Positions 44,401-59,400 are shown, counted from the first letter of the stretch. The stretch: 64,000 nt of DNA from Prunella strophiata (GCA_036583965.1 JAZBQD010000014.1:4062191-4126190); one strand, 5' to 3'. A program made the numbers and translations. The notes: generated by a model from the sequence alone, not told the origin.

Positions 44401-47400
44401 TGCAGGATAGTTTCCTGGAGATGCCTCGGAGTCTCTTCCACAAAGCCACACTCTTCACTTTAACACGCTCTTGCTTCCTGTGAAATTAACTGAAACAGGT
44501 GATGTAACTGGGGAACATTGATTTGATCTCAGAATTGCTTTCAAACATGATTCAGATACAGTAGGTTTTAAAATGGTTCTAGGAAGGGTCTGTGCCATTT
44601 GTGGAAGAGATGGTTTTAGAGAGCAGGTAAGTCAAGCTGTGCATAAGTAAATTGTTTGTCAATAGAGTTGTTCCCATAAAGATTCTCCTCTTTGCTCTGT
44701 TTTTAGCTGTGGCATGCTGCTGATGCTATAGGATAAGGAAACATTTTTTTTTTTTTTTTTTTTTACCTTAAAATGCATATGTGTATATACATAAGTGTAT
44801 CAATATGTATAAACACAGCTATAATTTGAAATCATTTTTTCTTTATTAAACTAACTCAAAGCATTGTGTATTGGACCAGATTTTTAAGCCATAAACTTTT
44901 CAATTTTTTTATTTTGCGTATATATATATAATTTTTTGTCACATCTCATGCCTTTCATTTGGCTTAATTGTTTCATTGTAGATGACGAGCATCTGTCTGT
45001 AGGATGCTGAGAGGGTAAAACAGCATTTCTTTGCCTCTGGCCTCATTCCCAGCCTCGCACCTAAGGAGTAGCTGCTGGCCCTGCCCCAATCCCATCCTGG
45101 TGTTTGGATCATGCTGCTGTCAGCCAGGTCCTTTGGCACAGGATTACTGAATATGTTTCCACCTTCTTCTGGCAGGATTCCTTTCAATGAAGATCCCAAT
45201 CCCAATACATATTCATCAGGACCCTCCACCCCTCTGAAAAACCAAACCTATTCCTTTTCACCTTCCAAGTCCTACAGTCGACAGTCCTCTTCTTCTGACA
45301 CAGATTTGAGTTTGACACCCAAAACTGGTAAGGCACTTCCACCCCCTTTTCGTTTAAGTTGTGTTTCTCTTTTTATATTTTCATTCAACCCCTTTTTGCT
45401 TTTTGGCATTTAAGTTATCAAAATGATGTGAAAATTGGAGACCTCACACAGCACACCTCAAGCTCTAAAGGGTTTCTGCGGGGTCAAAATTTCAATCCTG
45501 CCTCTATTTCCACTGTCCTGGATAACATGAAAATTACTTTTGTAACACAACTGTGTTCAAGTCAAAATAAAACATCTCGGAGCATTAAGGGAGTCCTAAG
45601 TAATTGCCTTTTCCTTATTTCCTCCTTTTCATATCACAGATCATAGGAGTGTATTTCTCACCACAATGTGTTAAGGATGGTGTTGCTAAAACTAGGTAGC
45701 CTTCAAGCCTACTGTGTTGTGCCCTAAGTTTACTGCATACATTTGTCTAATTTTGAACTCCCTTTTGCAAATTCAAAACTAGAAGTGTAACAGCCACTGT
45801 CTTTTTATTCTCTTGGTATGTGGAAATAGCTGCACATACACAGTAAACACTTTCAAAGTAACTTAAATTACATTAGAAGTAATCCAGGCATCTTCAAAAA
45901 GCATTTTTCTTTTTCCATTGCTTTATCATAATTGTTTCAACTTGTTTTTTTCTTCCCTCCTTATTTTTTAGTCTGTGGTTAGAATCATGTCAGTAATAAT
46001 GTCAGCAAAACTCAAAGAATTGTTGTGGGTTTATTTTTCATTATATGGCCAATGCTGTGAATTTTGCTACCATAGGGCAAAGTATTTTGTAGAATTGTTT
46101 ATAGAAGTGTGGTTAGCTTTTAAATGATGTTTTAAATTGTGGTATTTGAAGCCCAGAACATTCTTAGCTCCATTTAATTAGACAAATTTTAAGCATATGA
46201 AGGTAGTTGATTCAGCTTTACTTGATAGCACTCCTTTCAAGAATTTTTTCCTAGCAGATAAATTGAATATTGCATTCAAATTGAGTTGTATTAAATATTT
46301 CATGCAGTTTATTCCCTAGATGTGTTAAAAATATTCCCAATTATCAAGCTGTCTTTCCTAGTGCTGTCTTCTGTGTCCCATTTTTAAAACAAACAAGCAA
46401 AAAAAAGCACACTTCAGTTTTTGTCCTTTTTAAAGGATGTCTGTCCTGTGGGTAACCTGTGGTGGTCACTCATTTAAAGGACCTGCAGATATAACTGGAT
46501 GCTTATTGCTTGGGAGCACCCCAAATTCAGGTGTTTGGCTTACTCAGTATTTGAAAACCTGTTTCTTTTGGTTAGATTTCCCATGGTAAAGATGATGTCA
46601 TGTAAAGGGTTTAAATGTAACATAGGTGGTCATCTTTGTAGATGTGTTGTGAATTTAGGCATGTGGCAAATCCCTGTGACTGTGTTAAGGTTTTGAAGCA
46701 GCAGCCTTATGTATTTCCTGGCAATATTAGGTAGGTGGATAAATCCTGTTGTCTTTAGTCAGTTCCTTCAGAAGTGAAGCAGATTGTCATTGGTGCCTCT
46801 TATTTGTAGAGATTTTTCAAGTATGTAAAGATATTTTTTAGCTATCTTTCTAATATTAAAGGGCATAGTTTTGCTTATTAGCACTGTCTTTTTGGCAACT
46901 TTTAAGTCTGCTACTGAAATTTGTCCAAAGAGGATTTTCTAGTTACATTTAAACATGCTGTATCTTGCTATGACAAACTCAATTTGGAATCTTAATAGAT
47001 TAAAAGGACAACACCTCATGAGTAATTTGTTTTACCCAAAATTTGATGATGTGCAGAAGACACTTCCATAACATACTAAATTGAGTATGTTGTTCTTAAC
47101 AATTACTGTATATGTTTAGACCTCTGTTTTCATTTCCCAAGGCTGTTACCAAGTTCAAATATCTCAGTGTGTAAGTTGGTGATCTTAGTAGTTAAACAAA
47201 GTTAAAGGAATGCAGACTTCTCATGTGACACATCAAACATTACCAGACTCAAGATACCCATTGCTCAGATTGGCTGATGTGAAAAAAAGAAGTATTTTCT
47301 GCTATTTCTGCAGTATATTATATTCTTCTTTATTTCTCAGTCAGGTAGTTAGGTGCTGATGTGTCTGAAAAGGAGATTAACCTGGAGAAACAGTGCAGAC

Positions 47401-50400
47401 CACAATTTCCCAGTATGAGTAACAAAACACTGGAGGTTGGAACTGGGATCTGCTTAAGCATCTAATTTTTAATAGCTCCAAATCTGGAGAATATTACCTT
47501 GCTGTCTTCTGTGAAATACAGTTGTGCTTGTGTTATCCACTCTGGTCTATAAATATGTTTGCTGAATTTGGGGTTGGAGTTAGAATTCTGGGAGTAGGGG
47601 TATATTTTATGCCACTGCAAATGAACAGAATCAGGCTGACAAAAAGCATGATGTTTTTTCAGTCAGATAATACATTCTGATTTGCCATAGCATATGTTTG
47701 GAGGAAATGGAAAAGGTGGGAACTCCTTTACTTGATGGGAACTTCGAATTCTGCAAGATTTATTGCTCTAGAAAATCATAAAACGAATCCATGACCTCTT
47801 TGGAAAATAGCCGTTTGTGCTGAGATAATGCAAGTAATCGGATTAAGTGTGTGCAAAGACACTGTTGTTTGGGTTTTACTCCATATTATTTGCTATCAAA
47901 TTCTGATTGACAGTTAAAATGTTTAATTACCATGTCTCTAAAAAATCAATTTCAAAATCAAGTTAATCAAAATCAAGTAATGATTTTTAAAAACATGCTT
48001 CTCATGTACGTTGTGGAGCTGTACTGTCATTCCATTTCTTTGTATGTCAAGAAATAATTTGCAATGAGTGTTGATTCATTTAGAGAAAACAAAAATGCTT
48101 CATTTTGATTTCTTTTGTCAGTTTCTTTAGTCATCTTCTGAATCTACATCTTTGTCTCTATTACTTTCCTCCACAGCACCTTCCCCACAGGGACCTAGGA
48201 TTTTCCTGTTTCCCAGCTCCCCTACACTCTCTTGTGGTTCCCCACATCTTAAAAAGTCCTGTCTCCTCCTCTCGGGGTCTAGCATTAAACCTCTACACTC
48301 TAGCCATGTCAGCCCAGTTGTTCTGAGGAAAAGTGTTTCTTTCACTGAAGAGCTGCTTCTGGCTGCTTCTGGTAGGATCTATCTATTATGGCCTTTTAAA
48401 CAAACTTTTAAGGAAATGTTGTTATTTGATTAACACACAGATGCTTCTATAACCCTGGGTTTGCTCAGTTAGCCTCTGAAAACTGCTGGCTACATGACTA
48501 TGCATTCCATCTCTCACCTCTGCCCCAGAAGCTTGAAACACCTTCAGAACTTCTTAGAGGATATGAAACAATGTCATTTATGCTACAGAATTACTTCTTT
48601 ACCCTTGAAAAATAGCCTTTGCTAATTGGACTGAAATAATTTACTTTATTTGTAATCCCACACATTCTCCTCACTTTGTTGCTCCTGCATTTTCCATGGA
48701 GCAAATGCTCATTGCACTTGCTCATGAATTCATTCATAATTTGCTGAAATAATGGTTGTCAGATGCTACCAACTCTGCGTTTTAATTTAACCTTTTAAAC
48801 ATAGCCCATGCTTTTTATTTTTACTGCCCACTTTTTCATTTCACTGACATGGATTATTTTTATAGATTTCAATTAAATAGTTGTTGATATTACTTCGCTT
48901 TTTTTGTAGAAACTCTTTTGGTTAGTGTGTATTTTTTGAGTTTGTTTCATGTGTAGTATTTATGCTATGTTTGTCTGTATTTAATATTGTATAGTCCCTG
49001 ACAGTGATGTTCAGAATCAATGCTAAATAGTAAAAGCAATTTAATCTTGTTTAATGGGACTATACAGATACTAATAGTTTTGTTTCCTTATCCAAGAACA
49101 GCTAAAAATACTCATTGAAAATTGTAGTGGTTTTATATCTAATTACATGGTAATGGTAGCTTAGTAACTCTTGAAAATGAATGTATGGAGTTAGGAATGA
49201 ATTTACATACATTATGAAGTCTGGTAGTATTTCTAGATCTCCCAGTCTTTGGTAAAAACAAATAACTGCACTTCGATGTATATATGCACTCTTGTTCATC
49301 CTCAACAGATTCTGGATCAGAAGAAATAGGAAAGTAGCAAGGAATTATTATGTTGAATTAGTTACAAATTCTGGAAAAGAAAATCTTGGCTTCATTTCTA
49401 ACTGTTTGCACTGTGGTGTGTGTGTTTCATCCTGCTCCTGACACCTTTTTGTTCTTGACGCTCTGCTTTCCTCTGCTGCTTAGGGGCTTCTTTTTGCTTT
49501 GTCACGTTAGCCCTGATGGCTTTAGACATAAGGAACAGCAATGCTAGCGTGTTTTTAGGCATGACATCTTACCAAGAATGTGCTTCACTAGCACTGTTTG
49601 CTTTGGAGAAGCAGCACCTTGGCATGTGTTTGCTGCAGTGATTTGCAGGCACAGGGCGCACAGGTCACTGTCAGACACATCACCTGCAGCTCAGCACACT
49701 GTGAAGGGGACACGTCCCTGGTACCAGCAGTGCACCAGCAGAGGTGGCAGTGCATCTGGTCAGCTTCCTCTGCACCAGCCTCCTGGGGCTGGGGGTGAAA
49801 CTCTGAAAGAAGGAAAGAGAGAAGTACCATGTGATAAAAACTGGAGTTCATCTCATGCTCATTTACGGATAATCTGCAGGTTATGTGTGTGCCAATACAG
49901 TAATCAAATAAGTGGAGTTCTAAATGCTGAGCAGTAGTAGCCCCTAGCTTATTTAAATGAATCAGATGAGCATTTCATAGTGTGAAATAATTTGTAATTT
50001 TTTTCAGAGTTTATATTTCAAACCAACGGATATGCATTGCCTTTGTATTTTCTTCTTGTTCCTAATCATGCATTATGTAACTGCTGTAATTATGTGTACA
50101 GTCTCCTTCCTACTTGTAGTTAGGAAAGGTAGTTTAGTTACCTGAAACTCTCTGAAAACTAGATTTTTATTACTTCTAATAAATAAAAATATTGTAATAA
50201 TTTTAGTGAGAGATACACAATTATAGAGTAGTCTGATAGACTTTTTGATAAGGGCAGATAATCTTGTTATATAAAAAATTAATATGAAAATTAGATCTCT
50301 ATATAAATCATAGGCAAAAAGTCATAACAAGAAAAAAATATATGTTGTAGGAAAGAATTTTAAATCCACATCTTTAAGTTTTTTTATTTTAAAGTTGGTT

Positions 50401-53400
50401 TTAATTCAGGTTGACAGCAGGAAAAAAATCTTAGATCGGGGGGGTTTGTTCAAATACTGTAAAATCACTGCTAGTTGTGTGAAAGGAAAACCTAGAACAG
50501 CCCTCAAACCAAAATTAAATTTTGATGCTTTTTTTTCTTAAAAATTAAAATTATGGGGATAATTTGATTGTTTTCAATGACTCATTTTTATCTATTTTGA
50601 AATCACCCTTTGATTACAAATTATAATATATGTTTCTTTGAATGTCATTTGTACTGATATTCTTCAGGCATGGGCAGTGGGAGTGCTGGAAAAGAAGGGG
50701 GGCCATTTAAAACTCTTTTAAGACAACAGACTCAGTCAGCTCTGGAACAAAGGGTAAGGCATTTTATACTTCCTTTTCTGGTCCTCTGAAGTGAAAATTT
50801 AGCTTGTTAATGTTTGCTCTTACTTTGTTTGAAAACATGTAATTTTAGGTCTGAACTTAATACAAGTGTTGACTGTTTAATAGCCCTTTTATACAAAAAA
50901 ATATTAATATATTAATATATTACTAAAGCACTGGGAAAAGTGGAGCAATTGATTGTGCACAGCACTCAAGTAATTCCAGTGGTGTTAAGAAGTTACAGGA
51001 GAAATTACTGTTGTGTGGTCTCTGAAAGGTACTGATGCATGTTAAACTTAACACTGGAGTAAAGACATGACAATAAAGTTTTTACAGAAGCCAAATTCAG
51101 AAACACTGACATAGCCTTAAACAAGTTGAAAATCCCATTTGGATTTGGGAGAAGTTGCAGGTTTTGGGAATGGAGTTGATACCTTGTGCCCTATTTCATG
51201 GAGTAGAAGGTACCATTCAATTGGGAACTTGAACCTGAACTGCTTGCCAAGCAGTGAAAGGCATTTATAGATTTTAACTTTTCCTCTATTGGACTAAAAA
51301 TGCTATCTTGTCATTATATTGAATAGACTATATGATGAGAATAGAGTTTTTAATGAATTGTTTACACTTGGAATGAGTAATTGCAACTTTTAAAATAAAT
51401 TATACACTGCTTTGATCAAAACGTTGATAACGCGGTGTCTCGAAGGAAAAAATGTGAGTATGTTGGTACTCAGAGATGAATGTATTGCCATTTCTGACTG
51501 CTGCACTAGTGCCCTAGGAGCAGGTGTGTTAGTTGGGAGCAGAGCACTTGCAGCTGTGGAGGTGAGTGGGGAGCTGCTGTTTGCAGTGAGTGGATGATTC
51601 TCTTCTCGTTTCCTGTGGTGCCGTGCTAAGGGAGCATCGCCCCGTAGGTTCTGTAGGAGGCGGGTACGTTGGACTCACTGCGTCACTCTCCAGCCCTTTC
51701 TTCTTCTCTTGGGGATTTCTGAGGCAGTGTCTGAGTTCTTGGGGCTTTTGTGAGGCTCTGCAGATTTCTTTGTCATTTTGTTTATGCAGAATTTTTTAAT
51801 TTGCTGGTTTTAAGAGCATTTTTTGGATTGGTGTATTTCGCATGTTGATACATTTCAGTTTAAATTTCAGTTTAGGTATGAACACAAATCCATGGCTTTT
51901 TGCTTTTAATTTTTTCATTTGGCTGAAGGAATGCTTTTAAACTAGCCTTTTTTCTAGTTACCTTTGATTTTGCTAGCATTTCAGATGTTCCGTGGCTGAT
52001 ATTTTTATTTCCTTAGGAAGCTTTTTAAAGACAATAAAAAAGTAAATTAAGAGCCCTTCATGTATTTTTAGAGCTTGAATTATTTGCACATTATTTTGAT
52101 AAGGTCTGTGTGTTGTCTAGTAAAAAAAAAGATACTGTAAAATGGGATGGAGACATGTTAAATCTATTATTGATGATGATTGTGATGTAGCAGCAAAGCA
52201 TGTGGACAGTTAATTGATAAAAAAATCTGTTTGTTCTGTCTTCTGAAAATTTCATATTGGATGTGGTTTTGTTATGGTGTTACCTCTTTTGGTTACCTTG
52301 AAGTTGAGTTAACTGGAATGACTAACATCTGTAAGTTATTTCGTCTGTTCTAGTATTACACACATAAACAGTGCACTCTGCTTGTCTGGATTACTTAGGA
52401 TAGCAAGTATTTGGGAAAACCAAGAATAAATTCAGTATATGTAATGCAGTCTCACACGTATTAGATGTATCATAAAATCCCAGAATACTGAGTTTAGGGG
52501 ACCTTAATGTTCATCTTATTCCAACCACCCTGCCTTGGGCAGGGACACATTCCATGAGACCGGGTTGCTCAAATAGTTCTTTTGAATCTTAGATTTTTTT
52601 TGGGTATGTGGTAATACTAAGGTACCTCAAAATAAATTCATTTGGTTGCATGTCTCAACAGCTTTTTTTTTTTAACCAAATGTGTTTTTGGTGTATTTCT
52701 TAAATAACTCTAACTGCAAACTGAACTGAATTGGTTAGAAGGGTAATATTCCTCAATTTCTTCCCTGAAAATCTGTAGAAAACACAGCTGTGGAAAACTC
52801 AGGTACATGTTACATTGTGCATTAAAAACTGTTAGCAATTCCCTGGACATCTGTAGGTAGCAGGAGTAACTGTAACACAGCTCTCTTTCTGTACATTTTT
52901 AACTAAAAAAATACATGCTGCATTTCCATGAGTAGGAAAATGTGAGGTTACCTTACTCCTAAAAAATTAGCCTATATTTTTGTAGAAATGGCCAAAAGCT
53001 GCTCTCAATGGTATCGTGTCTCTCACTTCCACTTGGAGAAATTCTGTTTTCTTCCTGGTTTTACATTCTGCCAGTGCTTGAGAGATCTCTTCTGAGATAA
53101 TCCTGATTTGTGATATACTGAAATACTCTGTGGTTGCATCACCTTGATGTAAAGGACCCCTTTGCAAATTGCAGTAATAGAGGGGATTCATAATATGGGA
53201 ACTGCATCTGGTTTTCCCTGAAATCTGTTTTCCCTGAAAAACTGTAGGTTTATAATTATTGAACTACTACAGTTTGCAACATGTAATTGAGGCTGAAACT
53301 TGTATTGAGAGATTGTTAATAGAGTTGTGTCAGAATGGTTCAGTGAGTATGTAATCCAAATTTGTCTGTGGCTCAAGTTAATTGATAGCACACCTTATTT

Positions 53401-56400
53401 TATCATGTATCATAATACAGTCTTGGAAGTATTGATATATTTATTGAGATACAGCCATGTTGTTATTTGAAGTTTTACTCCTGGTTTCTAGTGTAGGGAA
53501 TCAGGCAAACTGAACATGTTAAAGTTACTTGCAGTACACAGCCTTATGGAAAGGAACAGAAAGTGGAAAAACTTCTGAATTTCCATCTAGATTAAAAAAC
53601 ACTGGATTTGCTCAAGCTTTAGAGCGTGGAGTATTGTTTACTTTGCTTACTCCGTCCTGCTTCAGCCCAGTCTAAATGTGAGGTTTTGTATAAGTGGAAT
53701 GTAAATGTAGTAAAGGCTCAGTGGAATTTCATCTAGGTGGCACATTCAGAGAACTCCTTTATTCATTTCTGCAGTCCTGGCAAAGCAAGTATTTTGAGTG
53801 TTTTGACTATTCTAATAACTTGCAAGGCACTTTGCAATCTGTTAGAACCTTCTGGGGGAATCTTCACTGCATCCCTCTCTAGAATCCATCTCTGCTCCTG
53901 GAGACCCATTGGTCAAGCAGGTTTGCAGAGTCCTGGGGTGAAATCCTCCTACTTTTTAACTGTATCATAAGGCAAAACTGCAGGGTTTGGCTTTTGGGAA
54001 AAATAATCCCATGTTTTTCTTTTTCTTCTGGTTATTGATACTATGTTTGCCTCTTAGTTTTGAAAGTTTAAGCCAAATGAAAATCCAGGAAATTTGAAGT
54101 TTGTAGGACCTTTTAAAAGTTTTAAGAGTTCCTATAAGAAGGGTGGCAAGAATCCTTAAGTGTTAATTTTTAAACCTACGTTGGGCTTTAGTTTAAGATG
54201 ACTTTTGATGCCATGTATTGCTGGAGGGACCTGATCCTCACTGAACCTGCAGCATGTGTGCTGTTCAGGTAGAAGCTCGGTTGAATTGCACTGTTTCCAA
54301 GTATGTGAGAAATGATCTATCGTGTACTTTCTCCCATATAAAAATATGGTGTTTATTTGTTCCATTTAATCAGTTACGATTATACGAAACATGATTGCAT
54401 GATTTTTCTTTTTTTTTTTTTTTTTTTTTGCTTTCTGCATTTAGAATTGCTGAACATGAATTATTGCCTTTCCCCCATAAGTGTGCTATTATGTATATAT
54501 TAGGCATATCACAGAATGTCTCTGGAGCAATTAAAATCTAGTTTTGTGCTCAACTTCTTTGAATATGACTTCTATTTCATCATGTGTCCTGAAAAATTGC
54601 CATTATTACTTACTTTGCCCCTTTTATGAATTAAAAGCCAGAGTAGTTACTGAAACTTAACTCTTCGTTTTACTTATGAACTGGAAGTGAATTATCTCAG
54701 TTTAAGAACTTACAGTTGTGTTTCAAGACCTATGGTTTATTTAAAAGATGTCTATTTACTTGTTATATTTAGAGCTTATGAGCAGAGCAGTCCTTTGATA
54801 TTTTTTAGGTCTGTTTTCCTGTAATAAGGCAGTCCTCATTCTTGCAGGACTACAGTTTGTTTCACGCTGTGCTTCAGAATCAAACTGCAGTCAGTTGTAA
54901 CAAGAGCACCTAGAAATGGAGAAAAACACTTATTTTTTATCAGCTAATGAAAGAAGTATTCTGGTGTTGAGCAGCCCTGGTAAAAGTGGATCAATAGAGA
55001 TTTTGTTAATCTCTAAATATGTAAAGTTTTGATTATTTCTCACTGTTGTGCTGAGAAACAGCTCTGTGGGGGAAAAGTATTCTTTGAGCGTGTAGAGCCT
55101 GTGCTTTTCTGATCCAGTGGGTCCATGAGGACACGTGGCTCCAAAGTGCTCAGGGGGCCTCAGGGACACCTCTGGCCCAGCACAGCTGCTTTGCTTGTAT
55201 TTCAGGGAAGTGAGCAGCTCATTGCATGTCACCTGGCACTCAGCAGCTTGGGCAGCACTCCTTTAATCCCTTTGTTCTTCATGCCAACAGGAATTCCCGT
55301 TTTTCACCCTGACCACCTTCCCACCAGGCTTCCTGGTCCACATCGGGGGCGTTGTCAGCGCGCGCTCGGTGAAGCTCCTGGATCGCATCCACAATCCCGG
55401 TAGGTCAGCAGGGGAACAGCTGCCTGGCACGGGCACGGGGGCAGCTGCCTGGGATGGGAGCGCCTGCCCGGCACTGCCCTGCCTTCCAGCCTCGGTGACA
55501 CCGGGCTGGAGCAGGGACAGGTCTGTTCCAGCAGTGCACAGCCAAACTCAGACTGGCACTGCCCTGCCTTCCGGCCTCGGTGGCACTGGGCTGGAGCAGG
55601 GACAGATCTGTTCCAGCAGTGCACAGCCAGACTCAGACTGGCACTGCCCTGCTTTCCGGCCTCGGTGACACCGGGCTGGAGCAGGGACAGGTCTGTTCCA
55701 GCAGTGCACAGCCAGACTGGCACTGCCCTGCCTTCCAGCCTCAGTGACACCTGGGTGGAGCAGGGACAGGTCTGTTCCAGCAGTGCACAGCCAAAGCAGT
55801 GCATTGCAGAGAGCCATTGAGGCTTGGAAAATGAGTTACTCAAAGGTTGTGGTTTCAGTGAGAAACGTTTCAGCAAATCAAACTAATAATAAAAATGCTT
55901 TGAATCAGTAACTTTGCACTGAAAACTAGCTTAGACTTATTGAGGGGTTAATTAATTTTTTGCCACTTCGTGTGATTAAAACTTGCATCAAGTTTTTCCA
56001 TTCAAACAAAAATGCGATTAAATGCTTGATGTTAACTCTGAATGTTTTCCCATTTTCAGCTCCTTGAAATCTTTAAGGACTAATGGCTACAGCTCACAAC
56101 ATGGTTTTTAACCTTTACAGCTTTGTTTCTGTTCTTGAAAACCTTTACTGAACAGTACTTCAAGATTTTGATTTATTATTTTCCTGGGAACCCCAGCACA
56201 AGAACACGTGTGGGTTGCATGTCCTAGTTCTAATGTTAGAACTGAGTGACTTTTGGCTCTGAAGACTTGGTTGGTTTAGTTGCTGAGACCAGATGAGGAG
56301 TGCTTTGCAAAAAGTTGGGGTTGACAGTGCACTTAAAAATGCTGAGAGTAAAAATAGCACCTGTAGTGGTTTTGCATGCACTAGTCAGGAGTAATAAAAG

Positions 56401-59400
56401 GAGGTTTATGCAAATACATCCTTGAAAACAAGTACAAAAACCAAATCTTTTCGTTTTCTTCCTATGGCCCAAGGCAAGCAATTCTCCAGGTAGATCACAT
56501 TGTTGCTCATCTAAAGGTTCAGTAAACTGGCAACAACAAGTTAAATCTAAGACTTAGTTTGAATTAGATCCTCCTAATTGAAGGGATTTTTTTCAAGTAT
56601 ATTAGTACACACTGTTGCTCTTTCATTTTTCTATTCTAGAATCTATTTACACAGTGAAGAAAAAATTAAAATAAATATCAAAATATAATTTTTATGAGTC
56701 TTTCTTTGCCATAAAGTTATTTTAAGATTCTGTGTTTTCAACAGATTTCTGATACAGGTCTCTTAAGTGCAAAATTTACTGTGTGATAGATGTAAGACAA
56801 AATATTAAAAATAAAAATCAGTTTTGCTCAGATGTTTTAAAACTTGTTTTGCTCAGAAGTTTTGCATTATGCACTCCTTCATTTTTACCTGCTGACTGGA
56901 AGCAGTATAAGACATAAGGCAAGAAGAGATGTGTGTTTGCACAGCTGCAGTGTTTCTGTGAGACTTGCAGATTGCTCCTGACAAGTGAATGTAAAATGCA
57001 CGATCCTTGGAACTCACATTGCAAAATAGTGGGAGCAAAAGGGGGAATGAAAGCACGTGGCTGTGGGAGGGAAGGTGGAGGAGTAGAAACAAATTCTGAT
57101 ACAGTTATGATTGTGAAGCATTAGAGTCAAATAAGTCTGTAAAATACTAAAGGAAACAAACTGGCAAATTAATGAATCAGGAAAACATGGAAGAGGAGAG
57201 AACATTTGAAGGTGCATTAAGAACTTGCCAGTAAGACAAAACTGCCATATACTGTCCACTTTGGTCACCTAGTGCCAGATTGCTATAGCATGCTCCTTTT
57301 TCCCTTTCTATTTCAGCCTCTTATTAACTCTGCTGTCTGTGTCTTTCCAGTTCCTGTGGAGTGGTGTTGTCAATTGTGTTCTTGTTGGTAGTATTTTTCA
57401 CTATGCTGCTTCTATAACTGATCTACTAATTTGCTGTTTTGAACTCAGCCTTTGTCGGAATTATGGGTAACACAAGATCATACAAACTGCTAGACTGGAA
57501 TAGTTTCAATTCAGGTATTTTATTAGTCATTCAGTACTACATATGCTGACAGAAATTATGGCAGCTCAGTGAAGTTATTAGAAATGCTCTAGGATATTTA
57601 GGTTAATGCTTCAAATTTAAACTCTTTAATCATCAAATGCCTAAATGTCACGTTTTCATGTTGTTAAAGACTTTCTTTAAAATGGCAAAACATTGTTTTA
57701 GTAAAAAATAGTATTGCTAAGAATAATTTCATATCAATCTGGAAAGCTGAATGTTCAGATGTTTATTCAGTAGTCACTTTCAGCTCAGCATCCATGAAGG
57801 AAGTAATTTAGGGTAAGAGAATGGATTCTTCCTTACACAGTTGGGATCATGTCAGGTGTGATTTTTGTTGTTGTTGTTTGGTTTGGGGTTTTTTTTATGT
57901 TTTGGGTTTTTGGGTGTTTATTTTGCCCTATTGGTTTGATTTGGGGGAACTGTTGGTTAGTTTTGTTGTTTTGCATGGGCTTACACTTTCTTCAACAAAG
58001 GCTTTCCTCCTGTTAATTTCAGGAAATCAATGAATGTGTTTGTTCTTAATACTAGCTCTAAAATAATAGTTATATTATAGATAATAATTGGTACAAAAAT
58101 TGTCCAAGAAAAATAGAGAACTGTCAGTTTAAAGAGGAGGGTAGTATGTAGCCCAGGATTTGCTGGTTCATAAATCTTGTATTGTAAAATGCAGCCAGTT
58201 ACAGGACTTAAAACATAATTATTTGAACTTTTTAATCACTTCATTACCCAGCTTGAAAAAAGCCCCAATATTCTTATTTTTTATGCAGTTTTAGTAATCA
58301 AAGTGTGTAACTTCCTTCTACAGCTGTAGAAGGAATGGATGAGTTGGTGCAGTCTAGATGCAGCACAGACTTCTCCCTGTCATGTTTTCCCTGGGAAGGA
58401 TAACATGCTGTGGAAGAGAGGCAGGCATAACTTCCCTGCATAGGACATCCAAGGCAGCAGACCTTGTCAAACTTGGATGTTTGTAAAGCTGGCACCATAA
58501 AAAGGTACAAGGCTGATCTCTGGGGGCTTGTTTGCCCCAGAAACTTGCCTTCTTGATAATTCACTGGTGCCATGCAGCTCGGTATCATGCTATAAAACTC
58601 AGTTTAAATGTGCAGTTATTAAAAACCAGACATTTTTCATTCTGCAAATTGTTCAAAAGTAGGGAGGGCTTAAAACTATTGGCTCATTTTTATTGTTTCC
58701 TTTTACAGTAAGCATCCTTTAATATTATGATTATGAGCTTTTCTGATTTTGTTGGTTCTCTGTGGTTGTTCTAAAGTGATAATTTTTTAAAATTAACTTT
58801 CAGTATGAAAAGAATATTATAAAATTCTCAGGTCTGTGACTGGTATGTCAAAGTCTGATCCAAGGTGTTCAAAATGTGTCGAAATTTTTGTATATTGTGT
58901 GCAACATTGAAAAGTTGGAATTCATTGTTGCTTCTTCCAGAGTGTTTAGTAGGATGTTTTTATTGAAAGAATTTTATTAGAATAATGGAGTAAATGAGTT
59001 TATGTACAGATACTAAACATGCCTTGAACTAAGCTAGAAAGGGATCCACAATGTAAGATTAGGAAGCAAAGTGCAAGTCAGGAATTCAGTTCTTGACAGA
59101 ATATCCAAAACTGTTGTCTAAATTTTTTAGAGATTACAGGAAAATGAATGTGCATATATGTATATAAAACATTTTACCCAGAGGTGCTTGTTACTTAAAG
59201 GTTGGTTGGAATAGGGAGGTGTAAACCAAGGAGTAACTGTAGAGTTAATCCCTCCCTGAGGGCTGGCTGTGTTTCTGCAGCCTTGGTGTGTCAGTAGGTC
59301 TGTATAGAGCTGGTTAATCCTGCTGCTTTGGGACTGAGCAGGTTACATTCCTGTTCCTGGAACTATGGATGGGACTCTTGCAGTGCTAGGTGTGCTGCTG

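Noticed and set aside
44056..44463. 135-aa frame (GLRWFIRQAMDAARPTT...) as the coding frame of the intron 6 candidate exon
   Set aside because: Its phase does not fit exons 6 and 7; the SPLVHPP frame does. It is kept only as an alternative frame of the same segment.
48191..48371. Use of the second CCCCACAG as acceptor of the 48-kb cassette
   Set aside because: It is 14 bases downstream of the first acceptor and would break the required phase.
55355..55876. 173-aa minus-strand open frame with WLCTAGTDLSLL-type repeats
   Set aside because: It traverses the 85-bp minisatellite; the repeated protein pattern reflects DNA tandem duplication.
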